Shown: positions 22,514 through 35,022 of the stretch, piece after piece
Position numbering within the stretch: the stretch's first letter is position 1
How the letters are laid out: every line of letters begins with the position of its first letter
Source: Cycas panzhihuaensis
Taxonomy: Eukaryota; Cycadophyta
DNA length: 64,000 bases
Direction: 5' to 3'
NCBI GenBank assembly: GCA_023213395.1
Contig: CM041465.1
Coordinates: 76,329,741-76,393,740, forward strand
Program-made: the position numbers and the translations under genes
Notes under the pieces: generated by a model
What the model was told of the DNA's origin: nothing
The model's database searches: none
The model's input: only the letters and a program-made list of their open reading frames with translations

Positions 22514-24426
22514 AGAAAGGGATCTATTCACTCCATTCCACTTGCATGGAGTCATTTTACCTCTCATTCATCTTTAATGTGAAGTATTGAGAGTGCACTC
22601 ATCATTTTTAATATTTTGAGAGATTAAAATTATATTACTTTGTATGTTGCCACTTTTTCTATGTGTACAAAATTTTGGAGGTAAAAATATAGGTTCTTAA
22701 AGCTATTTGGTTACTGGAACATTCCTGGAAGCATTAAAGGCCTACAATTTTATGAAAAAATTGGCCATCTCAAATTTTAATGAAATTTGGCATGTAGGGT
22801 TACCTTACCAAGAGGATCATTCTTTTCTTCTAGAGTAGCTTTGGATTTAGCTTATAACAATGAGTTTTGGTTAAGATAAAAGGTTAAAATTTATGGATAA
22901 GTAACTTAAGGCACTTTTCTTAATAAAATCCTTTAATCATAAGCTAAAAATATGAAAGATTTTTTAAGGGATCTGGTAGATTTATATCTTAGAATCATTT
23001 TAAGATAAACATCATCAAATTTCATTTACCAATTAGTGAGATCTATGTAGTTTTCTGACGGATGCTGAATTTGCCTACTCAACCCCACAAAGGACATTGT
23101 GAGGGCATTTTGGATAGGTTGATTTTGGAGATGGTGCATAAGGAAAAGTTAATGTACATGTCAAGACATAACTTTTGACATATTAAAGTTTAGATTCTAA
23201 GACAGTGGATATGGTAGGATTCTGCTTTGTGCTTTTTTGGGCAAAATTTTTTTATGCCTTTTTAAAAATCTGACTTCAATACTCTACCAGAAATGACATT
23301 TTAAACATCTTTTTCTTTTGCCATAAATTTAGATTCTATCATTAGGCCTTAGTATTTGTAATTTTTAGATAATTTTACCCATTTATCATTATCTATAAAT
23401 TTTGTAAAAAAATTACAAAATAGGGCAAACTAGCATGCATCTAGATTTAGAAAAATTAATATTTTAGTTGTAAGTTAATCCACTTTTTATCCTATTATGG
23501 ATTTTATATTAAAATTTTCAAAAATATATTTGAAAACATTGTACTAAAAGTAAGGAAAACCTTGGATTAGAAGCAACATCTAGTTCCCCTAGTAAATCTA
23601 GCATGCTTTTTCTATTTATATACATAGCATAAAGCATCATAAAGCAGTAATAACAACAAAGCAAGCAAGCATATTTGGCAACTTCCCATTTTAGTTTTTA
23701 GTTATTTAGAAACAATTAGCATTATTCCTAAAAAGAATCTCATCCGTATAATCTATACTACCAGTTATTGACTTGTGCGCACACTTGCCTTGGTTGAAAT
23801 AGGCCACAGTTAGCTGAAGTCTAGGCCCTAAGGAAGGTGTGAGTTTCATACTGAGTTTGGTCTTAACAAAAATAGTGGTAGAGGGATAAGTTAGCTATAC
23901 CTGTGGCTTCCAATTAGGGATAATTATTATAACCACTTGAAAAAACTAAAAACTTTAATGCAAGATTAAAATTAACTTGGTCCAATATCTGTCATAGTTG
24001 TGGGATACACATGTACCAGTTGACTCTTTGGAGGAGGTATATAACTGCTCACTAGTAAACTAGGTGAGAATTGGGAGTACCTAGGCTCCATTGTTACTTG
24101 GATTTCATCACCAAGCGCAGTTGTGGGTATCGCAGATGAAGGCCCTAATCATATACTAGAAGCCTTAAGCATCAAAACCTCACCTACATTTGGACACAAG
24201 TTAGAGGTTAGTGGCATGACACATTACCACTCTTTGCTAGCTCTACATTAGGTCTCATTCTTATATCATTACTTATACTTATTTTTCATAGTTATTGAAA
24301 AGTACTTAATTATTACTTACTTCTCATCATAGTATTTATTTCTATAACCCTGATGTTCTAGGTATATTAGCCACACGTGTTAGTGACATATACTTCTATC
24401 ATCTCTTCTACTTCTTCATCATCACC
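22514..24426 (+). other. Leader of element B, non-coding
   Basis: This is 1.9 kb of AT-rich sequence between the primer site and the gag ATG at 24427. It shows no protein motif on either strand. Confidence 0.55.
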
Positions 24427-25626
24427 ATGTCATCTCAATTCAAGTAGAATGTAAATTGCATATTGAAAGGCAAAGAAAATTGAGATTTGTGGTACACTAG
24501 AGTTTAAAATATAGTAAAGTATTAAGGTCTTCAGAGAGCCCACTTATAGCCTACACCCATTATACCTATAATAGTTACAATACCTACTTCCAATGGATCT
24601 TCCCCAACAACTCCTATAGATGCTGCAGCCAAACTACAATGAAAGATAGATGATGAAAAGATTTATGCAGGAATTCTGTTGGTTACTGATCACTCCTTAC
24701 ATAACTTGATTAATGAAGAGCAATATGATACAGCCCGGAAGGTCCTTAAAGTTCTCAAGAAGAACTTTGATACCAAGTTAGATTTAGAATTTGTTCATCT
24801 TATTCTAAAAATAAACAAATTAAAAATGCAAAAGGAACAAGTGCATGAGATAATAAATCTTCTTCGACCAATCAAACAGTCAATTAATAAAGATTTTAAG
24901 ACCCAATGCATCACTTAGGCATTCTTGATCCAATCATGTCTACATGTCCCTAATTATAAAAAATTGTTTGAAAATCTTCAATCTAGTGGAACACTGAACA
25001 CACTCAACTTTGAAGCACTTACTGAGAAGTTCATAGAATTTGACAAGACCTTTGATACCAACTTTATAGCTTCTAACTCTCTTCCATATGCATCCTTTGA
25101 GGTGGAAGAAGAAGCTTACTACACAAAAAATCAAGGTCCCTCTCGTGGCAGAGGAAACAACCAAGTAAGAGAAAGAGGAAGAAACATAAAAAATCACCCA
25201 CAAGGTCAATAAAACCCTCAGTCACAACCTCAGTTGTCTTAAGGCCAAAGGCCACCTCAACAAAGAGTAAGATGGTTAGGCCAAACCAGTACCTCTTCAG
25301 GGACTAGTAATTAAACTATTATGGGTGATCAGTGTAACTATAAAGGACACTTAGAAAAAGACTGCAAAATTGCCATTTATATGTTGGCCAAGTTCTATCC
25401 AAAATATAGATCTCGTAATGTTGAAGAAACTTGTGAAGAATCCTTTATTGATGTAAGTTTTATGCAAGCACACTCTCAAAGAATTGAGGGATCTCTAGCA
25501 TCAAATTCCATTGACCAACCAAAGAGATACTTTGAAGATCGATGTGGATATATCACTTGTGAATTCCCTTCACCAATGCGAAGCCCTATTGGAATTGCAA
25601 ATAGTGTGGCTTCAATCAATAGATAA
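24427..25626 (+). pseudogene. gag: gag of element B (copia), broken
   Basis: The ATG at 24427 opens a copia gag with the LKGKEN-D-WYTR block (the Trp codon between is now TGA). Helical capsid-like sequence follows with YDTARKVLKVLKKNFDTK, then a run of Gly/Arg/Gln (GPSRGRGNNQ). The zinc knuckle at about 25333 reads CNYKGHLEKDC and lacks the second Cys. In-frame stops occur near 24445, 24484, 24916, 25210 and 25240, and several fit Trp or Gln codons changed by G-to-A or C-to-T. Confidence 0.82.
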
Positions 25627-26960
25627 CAGATCATAAACATAGGAGCAACTCAACATATGACGTATAATCACAGTATATATCAAACATTTGACTTAAATAT
25701 TCAAGGAGTTGTTCATACGGCTGATAAATCACAATAACCTATTAAAGGAATTGGTAACATTTGCCTAAAACTCCTAGGCTTAAAAGATTTTACATTGCTT
25801 AATGTCTTATATATATGTAATATCAAACAAAACCTGCTCTTCTTATCCACACTTGTCTCTCGTGGATTTAATCTGAGTGTAACCATAAATGACTAGACTC
25901 TCCAAGTCATTCACTCTCCAACTAATCAAGCAATCATGATTAGACATGTCTCTAGAAAACTCTTTCAATTGAATGGCTCTCCATCTTATGAAGCCCATTA
26001 TGCCCAAAGCCTTTGTGCCAATGAAGAATTTATATTTAATTCCATCTTGACTCATCTAACATTATCACCAGAAGCTCTTTGGCATGCTTGCATGGGTCGT
26101 ATTCACATTCATAAACTTAGAGATCTTTCTAACACTCTTCTAAATCTTCCAAAGTTCTCCTTTAAGCCCTTTAAATGTGAAGCTTGTATCATTGCCAAAT
26201 CTCATCGACAACCCTTTCACAAAAATCAGTTGAAATCAATCCATCTATTACAATTGGTACACTCTGATCTATGTAAACCAATGCCCATTCCTTCACTAAA
26301 GGGTAAGTTATATTACATCTCTTTCATTGATGTTTTTACTAGAAACGTACGGGTAGCTTTTCTACACAAGAAATATGAAGCCTTTAGTGTATTTAAAGAA
26401 TTCAAAGCCTGCACTGAAAAAGAGTCAAGTTATCAACTCAAATATCTTTGAACTGATAATGGTGGTAAATATACCTAACATGAGTTTGAAAGCTACTTTC
26501 GAGATAATGGCATCAAACATCAAACAATAGTAGCAAGTACCCCACAACAAAATGGAGTTACCGAGCACATGAAGAGGACAATCATGAACATGGCTTAGGC
26601 TACCTATGGGCTGAAGCCATCTTGGTAGTTATTTATTGTATTAATATTGTTAACCCATCAAAGGAAGGATAATCACCTAATGAAAAGTAGTTAGGACAAG
26701 CCCTTATTATTCACTACTTTAAAATTTTTGGCTCTACATGCTATGCCCATATTCTTCATAACCAAGGGCACTTAAAGGCATCTTTGTTGGATACACTATG
26801 GATAATAAAGGGTATAACATGTTTATACCTTCACAACAAAAAATCATCATTACTAGAGATGTCATTTTTGTAGAGACAAAGGATCAATTGCTTAGACTGG
26901 ACTCCAAAGTACCCTTATGCTCTTATAATAATGTTATCAAGTATGATGTTTAGATTTTAA
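25627..26960 (+). pseudogene. pol: Protease and integrase of element B pol, broken
   Basis: The protease site reads INIGATQHM where copia proteases have a DSGAT-HM block, so the catalytic Asp is replaced by Asn (25636-25638). The integrase zinc region is recognisable (ALWHACMGRIHIHKLRDL, CEACIIAKSHRQPF). The core has HSDLCKPMPIP, TDNGGKYT and PQQNGVTEHMKRTI, so the three catalytic acids remain, but stops interrupt it (near 26450, 26476, 26596). A run of about 15 G follows at 26966-26981. Confidence 0.85.
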
Positions 26961-26984
26961 AATTTGGCGGGGGGGGGGGGGGCA
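26961..26984 (+). repeat. Poly-G run
   Basis: An uninterrupted G tract of about 15 bp, within a GGC-rich context, lies between the integrase and RT parts of element B. Length may be imprecise in assembly. Confidence 0.8.
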
Positions 26985-27016
26985 AGGAGGGTGATAAACA
27001 TAAATTACTCCAAATA

Positions 27017-28934
27017 TTGGAAGTTGACAATAGAGCCTTGGAGGATATGAGTTATGACTCTGAACCGATAAGTGCACATCCAATACCATCCTTTGAAGAT
27101 AGCAGAGTTGACAAAGGCAAAGCCATTATAGAAGAACCATCCTCTCTACATTCAGTCGACAAAGGCAAAATAGTGGTAAAAGGACCATCTTCCTTAAGCA
27201 CATCAATATCCTCCTTACAAAATGATCATTTTAATGAGTAAGATGAGAACCAAAAAGTTGAGGAAATGAGGACCTCATTCCCAACTCAAGGATCTTAAGA
27301 AGCCTGCCAACTCAATAAGGACATATGACTAGATGAGGTGGGCAAAACTGACACTCAAAGTGCCCATAGAGTAAGAATGCAAGAATCATTATATAATAAG
27401 CTTGAACCAATAGAACTATACCTTACTCTTAATGAAGCACCCCTAATGTACCAAGAAGTTGTAAAGCATGCAACTTGGAGAAATGCCATGAATAAAGAGT
27501 ACCAATCTCTTATCAAGAATGGTATATGAGAGCTTGTTGATCTACCACTTGGTAAAAAGGTAGTTCAAAATAAATAGGTATTCAAAAACAAATATAGATC
27601 AGATGGCACCCTTGAAAAATACAAGGCGAGGTTGGTAGCTAAAGGATTTACACAAAGGGAAGGCATTGACTATATTGAAGTCTTTGTACCTACAACCAAG
27701 TGGCCTATAATTAGAACTCTTGTGGCCTTAGCCACTCAATAGGGTTGGAAAATCCACCAACTTATATTAAGATCATATTTCTCAATGGGGATCTTGAAGA
27801 AGAAATTTACATAGCTCAGTGAGAAGGATATGAGATCAAAGTTAAGAGCATAAGGTTTGTAGGCTCAAAAAGTCCTTGTACAGCCTTAAACAACCTCTCG
27901 TGCTTGGTTTGCCAAGTTGTCTAAAAGAATGAGGTAACTTGGATATGAGGTTTGTGACTACCAAGATATTGATGTAACATTGTTCATCAAGTGTCATAAG
28001 GATAAAGTCAGGTATCTCATAATCTTTGTGGATTATATGCTTGTAACAAGTAATAGTAAACAGGAAATAAGCCAGCTGAAAAAGGACCTTGGAAAAACAT
28101 TTGAATTGTTTGACCTTAGTTTGATGAAATATTACTTGGAAATTGAAATAACACAGAAGAATAGAAAAATTTTCCTCTCCTAAGAAAAAATATATCAACG
28201 ATCTTCTAATCAAGTTTTAATTAGAAGATACTTAACTAGTGGTATTACCTATGGACCCTAATACCAAATTCTCAACTGATGGTGACACTAGGGAGGCAGA
28301 CACAACACTCTACAGAAATCTTGTAGGTAGTCTCATCTACACTACCAATATAAGGCCAGATATTGCATACTTTATCAGTATTGTTACTCGTTATATTATA
28401 AATTCTAAGCAGAATCATTGGCAGGCAGTAGTACAAGTATTGAGATACCTTAAGATGACTAGCAAATATGGTCTGTTATATGAATCTAATTCAGACTTCA
28501 AACTTTTTGTATATATAGTCTCAGACTTTGTAATAAATAAAGATATAGGAAGATCTATGTCTAGGTATGTAACATTTCTTGGAATAGCACCAATATCATG
28601 GAGATCTAGATGGTAGAACATAGTTGTAGATTCAATTATCAAGGCTAAATACATTATTGCTTTTGAGACTGGTAAGGAGGTGATGTAGCTCAGAAAATTA
28701 TTGGAAACATTGAATATCACCCAAATAAGTCCTACCGACCTTCATGTGAATAATCAATCAATAATCTTCATAGTGAAAATTCTTGTATTTTATGATCATA
28801 CCAAACACATAAGTATGAAAGTCTATAGGATTAAAGAACTTATTCATGAAAGCACAATTCAATTAGAATACAGCCCCATAGCAGATCAAATGGTTGATAT
28901 CTTCATCAAACCATTACAAAAGGTGAGGTTTTAA
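27017..28934 (+). pseudogene. pol: Reverse transcriptase and RNase H of element B pol, broken
   Basis: The RT start (WRNAMNKEYQSLIKNGI) is followed by a TGA. Then come FKNKYRSDGTLEKYKARLVA, KGFTQREGIDYIEVF and the active site IIFVDYMLVTSN, where the second Asp of the YVDD box is Tyr (28034-28036). RNase H follows with LVGSLIYTTNIRPDIAYFIS, VSDFVINKDIGRSMSRYVTF, ISWRSRW, IIKAKYIIAF and the C-terminal ADQMVDIFIKPLQ. The RT-RNase H order after integrase defines copia. At least eight stops are present. Confidence 0.87.
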
Positions 28935-29425
28935 CAGTTCTAAAGGTAGCTCAACCTTAAGACCTCTATCTTTGACTAATCAAAGAAAATAGCAATAGGA
29001 TCATCATATTCTATTCTCTTCGTGAAAACCCCTTGTGGGCATGGAAGAATAAGAGTAAGTCTCTACTCTATCCTAGTTGTAAAAACCCCCATGTGGGTAT
29101 AGAAGGATAAGGATTGTACTAGTTTTAAAAAATTAGAATCTATGAAAACCCAAAAGGGCATAGGGATGATTAAACAGTATATAGAGACTCAACAGATTAA
29201 GCTACATATTTAAGTTGCTTAGCTATCAGGCTACATCAAAGATCCACCTTAGCTATTTTGATTTATAAAATGAGCTATAGATCTTAGAAAGTCCATGACA
29301 ATTTATTCTCCATGAGGGTTTTCTCATAAAAGTATCATTTAGAATTTCAATGTAATAATGAGACTCAAATGAAGACCTCATAGAATAGATTTTCTCAAAA
29401 TGATCTTCCACATTAAGGGGGGGAT
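28935..29425 (+). other. 3' region of element B with degenerate repeats and purine tract
   Basis: About three imperfect units of the type GAAAACCC...GGGCAT(A/G)GA-GAATAAG occur between 29020 and 29170. A purine tract (TAAGGGGGGGAT, 29414-29425) sits next to the 3' LTR. Confidence 0.6.
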
Positions 29426-29735
29426 TGAAAGAGGTTAATGTATTAAGGTTATTTATATAGATTAATTATGTGACCTTAGGATATATTGTTAGCATTAGTC
29501 TCTTAATGAAATGCACTTTATGTGTATTTATATGTAATTTTGGGTTCATGTCATTAGGCAGGAAATCCTAACCCTAATGCTTACCCTCAATAATAAAAGG
29601 TGAAATCTCAAAGAGGGAGTTATTATTCATTCTCACCTCCAAGCTTACTCTCATATCTTATTTTATCTCTTTCTTATTCTCCATTGCCATTGTGTGCATG
29701 TAAGTGATTTATTTCCTAGATCCATCCTTCCTTCA
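29426..29735 (+). repeat. 3' LTR of element B
   Basis: It runs from TGAAAGAGG to CCTTCCTTCA and is followed by CTCTA, the target duplication (29736-29740). Confidence 0.9.
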
Positions 29736-29740
29736 CTCTA

Positions 29741-29782
29741 CATTTCTAATATGGTATCAAAGTGCAATTATAAATTCTAACA
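29741..29782 (+). repeat. 3' LTR of element C, right part
   Basis: This holds the remaining 42 bp of the LTR after the element B insertion, ending ATTCTAACA. It matches 60784-60825. Confidence 0.8.
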
Positions 29783-30976
29783 CCCCCTCCTATACACACA
29801 CATACACATATATGCGTGTTTGAATTATAAATTTTCTTTTATAATTAAGTAGACTCTATCACTTTCTTGACTTATTTATAAAATTATCTTAGGTATTTAT
29901 ATCTTAATTCATCAATAAATTATATTTTTTTAGATATAAATACCTATATTACTATTTTTATAAGTTGTTATAGTTATTCCCACTCTCAAATTTATTAATC
30001 AACAATGTTTGTTATTAACATAATACTATAATCACTAAAACCATATGCAGTATGAATCTTCATTTAAAAGTAGACATTCTAAGGATCAATATTATTGTAA
30101 AAAATATATAAAGTTTAAAATTTTATTTATTTTAGAATTATAATGGTATATTTTAATCTTAATTCTTTAGTGGTCATATATCAAGCACTTAGTAGATCCT
30201 ACAATTTATTTTCTCTCAAGTTTGGGATAGCTTTCGGTCATTAAAACACTAGTAAGTCTAATCAAATAGACTAAGAACCATTTTCAAATTTATGTCATAA
30301 TACTGTGTGTGTATTATAAAATAGAGAAGATGGATAAAAAAATAGATAAACAATTGTAATTTGATTAATATGACATAATATTACATTGTGAGTATACCTC
30401 TAAATAGGTCTTATATGAAAATTTGAGCTCTTATCATCTTTAAGATAATATTAATTTCTAAATCTATCTTTAATATTGACTTGGAATGAAAAAGGGAAGT
30501 CATAATCATTTTCATTCTTCCCTTGATTATAAGTTTAGTTATGCTAAAAAATTATCGTAGCCTATTAAACTTTACATTTGTAAGAGTATGATTTACTTGA
30601 GATAGAATTCTTCTTATAACATAAGGATTACTTATATCAAAATAAGTTGTAACAAAAATATTTTTAAACCATTTTAATTATTTTTAATCAATTGTATACT
30701 CAAGCTATAAATCAAAATCATTTATATGCTGAGAATCATCTTCTTCAAGAATTTGAACACTAAAAGGAATAGGATTATGACTAGTCAGAGTAAGAATACT
30801 TGAGCCAATATCATCCATATCAATAAAATCATCTAAATTCATAACTTAAGGGTCATCCAAATTATGAGAATTATCTTAAGCATGTCTAAGAACTTGAGAA
30901 TTAAATGGACAAGGAATATAATGACTTAAAATTATACTTAAAGTAGATATACTTGAATTAATAGTAGTACCATTTG
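29783..30976. other. AT-rich flank of element C, no gene seen
   Basis: The first 90 bp match 60826-60893 plus 63974-64000, the sequence around element D, so the repeated unit extends past the LTR of C. The rest has no recognisable coding or element structure. Confidence 0.5.
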
Positions 30977-31306
30977 TGATGAGTCTTTACCACATACTAA
31001 AGGATTAAAATATTAGGAGGTTAAGTAGATTAAGGTTAAGAGTACTTAATAATAAGAGAAATATATTATTAGTTATCTTAGTGGTAGAATAATGTAATAA
31101 TAGGGTGATCCTTATATATATACGATACCTTACTCATTGTAATCTTATGTTGATGAATATAATCTTATTGGGGTTTACTTTGGTGTCCTTTAATTCTCAT
31201 TTCCTACTCTTTGCATCCATCTTTCACTCCATCCATCTTCATCCATTATTGAGTTATTTTATTATATTTTATATATTAGAGAGGTTATAAGGTCAAGCTT
31301 ATTACA
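30977..31306 (+). repeat. 5' LTR of element E
   Basis: It starts TGATGAGTC and ends CAAGCTTATTACA. It aligns throughout with 33388-33710. Confidence 0.8.
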
Positions 31307-31320
31307 TGTGGTATCTGAGC
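31307..31320 (+). other. Primer binding site of element E
   Basis: TGTGGTATCTGAGC adjoins the LTR. It has one difference from the initiator Met primer site. Confidence 0.7.
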
Positions 31321-32587
31321 AAGGTTATTTGACAATTTCATTTCCCTTTCCTAGTTTGATATAGGTATTGAAGGCATTTTTAAAAGTATAAATACTAATT
31401 TCAAAAAAGAAATAATAAATTTGAGGTAAAATAGCATGTTTTACAAATTTCAAGTGATTATATTATAAGTTTTAAGGTGAAAGTATGAAAATTATGATAG
31501 ATTAAATTTTGGCATATTTTTCATCACTACCTTTAGAGCCAAATTTACTACCTCAACTTTAAATGGCCGTAACATTGGTTATAGATATTCAATTAATCTC
31601 ACTTTTTTTAAAATTCTATATGTTTTGAGGTTTAATTTCTAATAGAATTAGTCTTGGGTTAATTGGTATCCTGAGTAAAATATTATCAATATTTTATTAT
31701 AAGGTACTGTTATAATCCTAAAAACCCTAGGAACAAACCTCTTTAATATAGATATATATTTTAATTTAGGTATCGTAATTTAATTTTATCTAAACCATTA
31801 ACATCATAATTTAGAGGTTGTTATTTTGGGCTATTATTTATTAGACATTTAAAATTAAAATTAATCCTTCTATTTTGTAAGGATTTATGCTAATATGTTT
31901 TCGGTATTATTTTATGTCGTTCAAACTTTAGCTTGTATGCTATTGATATTGAGGCTATAAGTATTCTCTTAAAAATAAAAAATAAAAAAAACAAGAGAAA
32001 AATAGACCTAGGCACTTATAAGAATTTACTCTTATACTATAAAAAAATAAGTTTAAGTGATTAGTCCTTTAGCTTCGAATAATTCTTTTTTTATTAGATT
32101 ATGACCTCAACCTCCCTAACTTTAAGATAGATAGTCATATTTGACTTTATGATTTGGTTTCTACTTAAAAAAAAGTCTTTAAAATTTATTCTAAAGTTTA
32201 TTATTTTTAGCATGACTATGCCAAGATTATGTTTACTATATAATGCTTAGACATAGATCACTATAGAAAGGATTAAGTATGGTGTAATTCGTATTTAAAT
32301 CTGGATTAGGCATCCTTCAAGATGGGACTTCAAAGGGAAACAAGAGCATATATAACTAATAAATCTTTTACAGAAGTGGTTTAGAGGAACATGATCACTT
32401 ATCTAAAGAGGATGTATAGGACTAGGATCGCTTAAATGAAGAGGGAAGTGGAGAAATATTAATTGAGAATAAGCATGATAATATTCTCAATTCTATCATT
32501 TTGAATGAAGGTAACAACCTTCAAATAAATTAAAGTGAATTACTACATCATAATAAAGGCTTTATAAAACCAAGCTTTAATACCAAA
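31321..32587. other. Interior of element E, left part, non-coding
   Basis: AT-rich sequence without a recognised protein motif. A primer-site-like block lies at 32570-32590 on the minus strand (TTTGGTATTAAAGC) and belongs to the inverted LTR copy next to it. Confidence 0.45.
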
Positions 32588-33037
32588 TGTAGGAAAATAA
32601 ATGATGGAGAATAAGGTAAAACATAAACACATAGATCAATACATTATTACATAAATAGAAAATCCTTTATATTCAATCCATCTTTTGAGAGAGAGCATTA
32701 TAAATGTCTAAAAGTAGGTAGTGTCTACAGACACCAAGGTTGCACACCCCTCCAAATATATGGTTTGGGGGAGAAGGGAAACTCCTCAACCCCTAAAATT
32801 TAAATAACAATAAAATATAACTTAACTTAACTCAAATTAAATCAAATCAACTTAACCTCCCCCAAACTATATATTTGGAGGGGTGTGCAACCCTAGTGTC
32901 TTTAGACACTGCCTACATTTGGACATTTATAATTCTCTTTCTCAAAATGGATTGAATACAAAGGATTTTCTATTTATGCAACAATATTGATTATATGTTT
33001 ATGTTTTTCCCTATTCTCCATTGTTTATTTTCCTACA
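32588..33037. repeat. Large inverted repeat made of two facing LTR copies
   Basis: The left arm (32588-32772) and right arm (32858-33037) are reverse complements of about 180 bp with few mismatches and an 85-bp spacer. Both arms are relatives of the element D LTR (shared blocks GGGTGT-CAACCCT, GTGTCTTTAGACAC and GGATTGAATA). The outer ends both read CCTACA when read outward, like an LTR end. The left arm is followed outward by a primer-site-like TTTGGTATTAAAGC. Transcription across it would give a long hairpin. Confidence 0.85.
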
Positions 33038-33387
33038 CTTTTTCGTTAGTATCAACATTAACAAGGAGGAATAACCACCCTTTCCTCTATACTATAGCAT
33101 TTAGGACCACACTTTTGTGGATCCCCTTACTATTACTCCACAAGCCCTCACTTATTCCATAATGAGCAATACCAAGAAGGCAACACTTCTTCTCTTACTT
33201 CCATGGAGTGGCATACTTGTATATCATACATCCACTTCATTAGTTAGAAAGTGTAGCAATAATAACCTCCTCTCTTCATCTAAATAATGATCCATCCACC
33301 CTAGATATTTTGGAAATAGTAGGTGGTGATCACTTTATACTTTGATATAAATTCTTTAAGGGAAAAATATCTAAGGGGGAGGTCATG
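33038..33387. other. Interior of element E, right part, non-coding
   Basis: No protein motif is seen. A purine tract near 33369-33387 precedes the second LTR. Confidence 0.45.
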
Positions 33388-33710
33388 TGGTGAGCCTTCA
33401 CCATGTGTTAGAGGATTAATATATTAGGAGGTTAAGTAGGTTAAGAGCATTCAATAATATAAGAAATGTATGATTATTTAGCTTAGCAAAATAACAATAT
33501 AATAATGGGGTGATCTTTCTATATATATGGTACCCTACTCATTTTAATATTATATTAATGAATATAATCTTATCGAGGTTCACTTTAGTATCCTTTAGTT
33601 CTCATTTGATGCTCTTCACATTCATCTTCCACCTATCCATCTCCATATATTTTTTGGTTATCTTACTCTATTTTGTATATTAGAGAGGTAACAAGGTCAA
33701 GCTTGCTGCA
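33388..33710 (+). repeat. 3' LTR of element E
   Basis: It starts TGGTGAGCC and ends CAAGCTTGCTGCA. It differs from the first copy mainly by single bases. Confidence 0.8.
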
Positions 33711-34254
33711 CTGTGAGATGGAAAATGCATATGAACTAAATGTTTTACTTAAACATATTTATCACATATATCAATGGGTTAATGGACTATATTTTTTAAC
33801 ATACCTTACTAATAGATCCACTTTTGAACTTAACATTATGTATATGTATAACATGATTCTTAATACTATTTTCTATAGCAATCTTTTCATTTGAACAAAT
33901 ACCATAATTAAAAGTATCAAGCATCTATTGAAGTGAATATCCATAATCTTATATAGCAATATTTTTATCAAAATAAACATCATGATTATAACTATTAAAT
34001 ATTTTCTAAAGTAAATAAAAAAAACTCTCAATCTAAGAAGTGTCTAAAATATCAGAATCTAAAGTATGAGATTAAAGTACTAAAATATAAGCATCCACAG
34101 GACCTATTTTTTCCTTAAATGAAATCCTAAATTTTGTCTTTTAGAACTTTAATTTTTTCTTAAATTTTATCCTAAATTTTTGTTTGAAATTTTCCCTTGA
34201 TAATGAGTATAATAGGAAAGAACACCATATTTAATATGAAAAATAATAGAAAAG

Positions 34255-34258
<4 letters not shown>

Positions 34259-34340
<82 letters not shown>
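34259..34340. repeat. Compound (CT)n(TA)n microsatellite
   Basis: About 20 CT units pass directly into about 20 TA units. No LTR relation was noticed. Confidence 0.95.
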
Positions 34341-34342
<2 letters not shown>

Positions 34343-35017
34343 ATTTTATATTAATAAAAGATAATCAATAATACCTATAATGATTCATCCTAGTCTCAGA
34401 AGGAGAATTAGGTGATCTAACTTGCTTTATAACATACATTACACTTATATAGTCATGTGATCTCATCATTATCCAATGATATTCCATCAATATACCAACT
34501 AATAAGATTATGTATAAGAAACATTCACATTAACTAATGATGATTCATCCACTAATTAAACATTATGTTGATTGTTGTAAAATTTAATATTATAATAATT
34601 TTCCTTAATATTTAATTTATAAAACTTAAATGTCTTCAAAATATTCATGTTAAATATTTATACTAAATCACCTACTCATTGTGCATCTTATATTATATAT
34701 AAATATCAATCGTCAAATCTATCTTAATTGATTATTTTCCTATAAACAAATGGCATATAACCTTTCTTATATAATCAACACATCACATCATATATCACCA
34801 TTTATAAACCATCAAGTAAATGAGACACAAAACTTATCATATCATATGAAGTCTCTTCTTAACAACTTTATATATTACACCTATAAGCTATAAAACAAAC
34901 TCACCAATCTCATTAACAAACCAATTCACTAATGTGCATATAAAGTGATAGCCCATTTTCTCAAATTTTGGCCTCCTTAGTAGTCAAATATTGTTTTTAA
35001 ATCTACCTTTATAGTTA

Positions 35018-35022
35018 GATCA
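35018..35022. repeat. Target site duplication of element F (left)
   Basis: GATCA here corresponds to GATCC at 55532-55536 (four of five bases). Confidence 0.6.

Larger units (their letters stand above)
22188..29735 (+). mobile_element. Element B: degenerate full-length Ty1/copia retrotransposon
   Basis: The 7.5-kb element has 310-bp LTRs, a perfect CTCTA target duplication, an initiator-Met-type primer site, a purine tract (AAGGGGGGGAT) and gag, protease, integrase, RT and RNase H in that order, which is the copia order. All frames carry multiple stops. The RT second catalytic Asp and the protease Asp are lost, so it is inactive. A 1.9-kb leader separates the primer site from gag. Confidence 0.9.
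1147..29782 (+). mobile_element. Element C, copy 1: old non-coding LTR retrotransposon, split by elements A and B
   Basis: The element is defined by a partial 5' LTR (1147-1399), a primer site (TGGTATTAGAGCC, from 1400), about 3.8 kb of non-coding internal sequence (1400-4932 plus 21507-21733), a purine-rich tract before 21734, and a 3' LTR (21734-22187 plus 29741-29782). Its LTR ends are inverted copies: TGTTGGAAT at the left and ATTCTAACA at the right. The Tat element A (4933-21501) and copia element B (22188-29735) lie inside it. The internal part has no gag or pol, so it fits the class of large non-autonomous LARD-type derivatives. I found no matching target duplication; the left LTR has been damaged. 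Confidence 0.75.
30977..33710 (+). mobile_element. Element E: small non-coding LTR retrotransposon
   Basis: Two direct repeats of about 325 bp (30977-31306 and 33388-33710) enclose 2.1 kb. A primer site (GTGGTATCTGAGC) follows the first, and a purine tract (CTAAGGGGGAGGTCATG) precedes the second. No protein motif is found inside. The flanking pentamers (ATTTG, CTGTG) do not match, so the target duplication is decayed or the ends are off by a few bases. A large inverted repeat (32588-33037) occupies part of the interior. Confidence 0.75.
33711..35022. other. AT-rich intergenic sequence with a CT/TA microsatellite
   Basis: No gene or element end was recognised. A 40-bp CT tract followed by a 40-bp TA tract lies at 34259-34340. 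The last bases (GATCA, 35018-35022) are the left target duplication of element F. Confidence 0.55.

Noticed and set aside
34259-34340. Centromeric or telomeric satellite
   Set aside because: It is a simple CT/TA microsatellite. No higher-order repeat or telomere motif is present.
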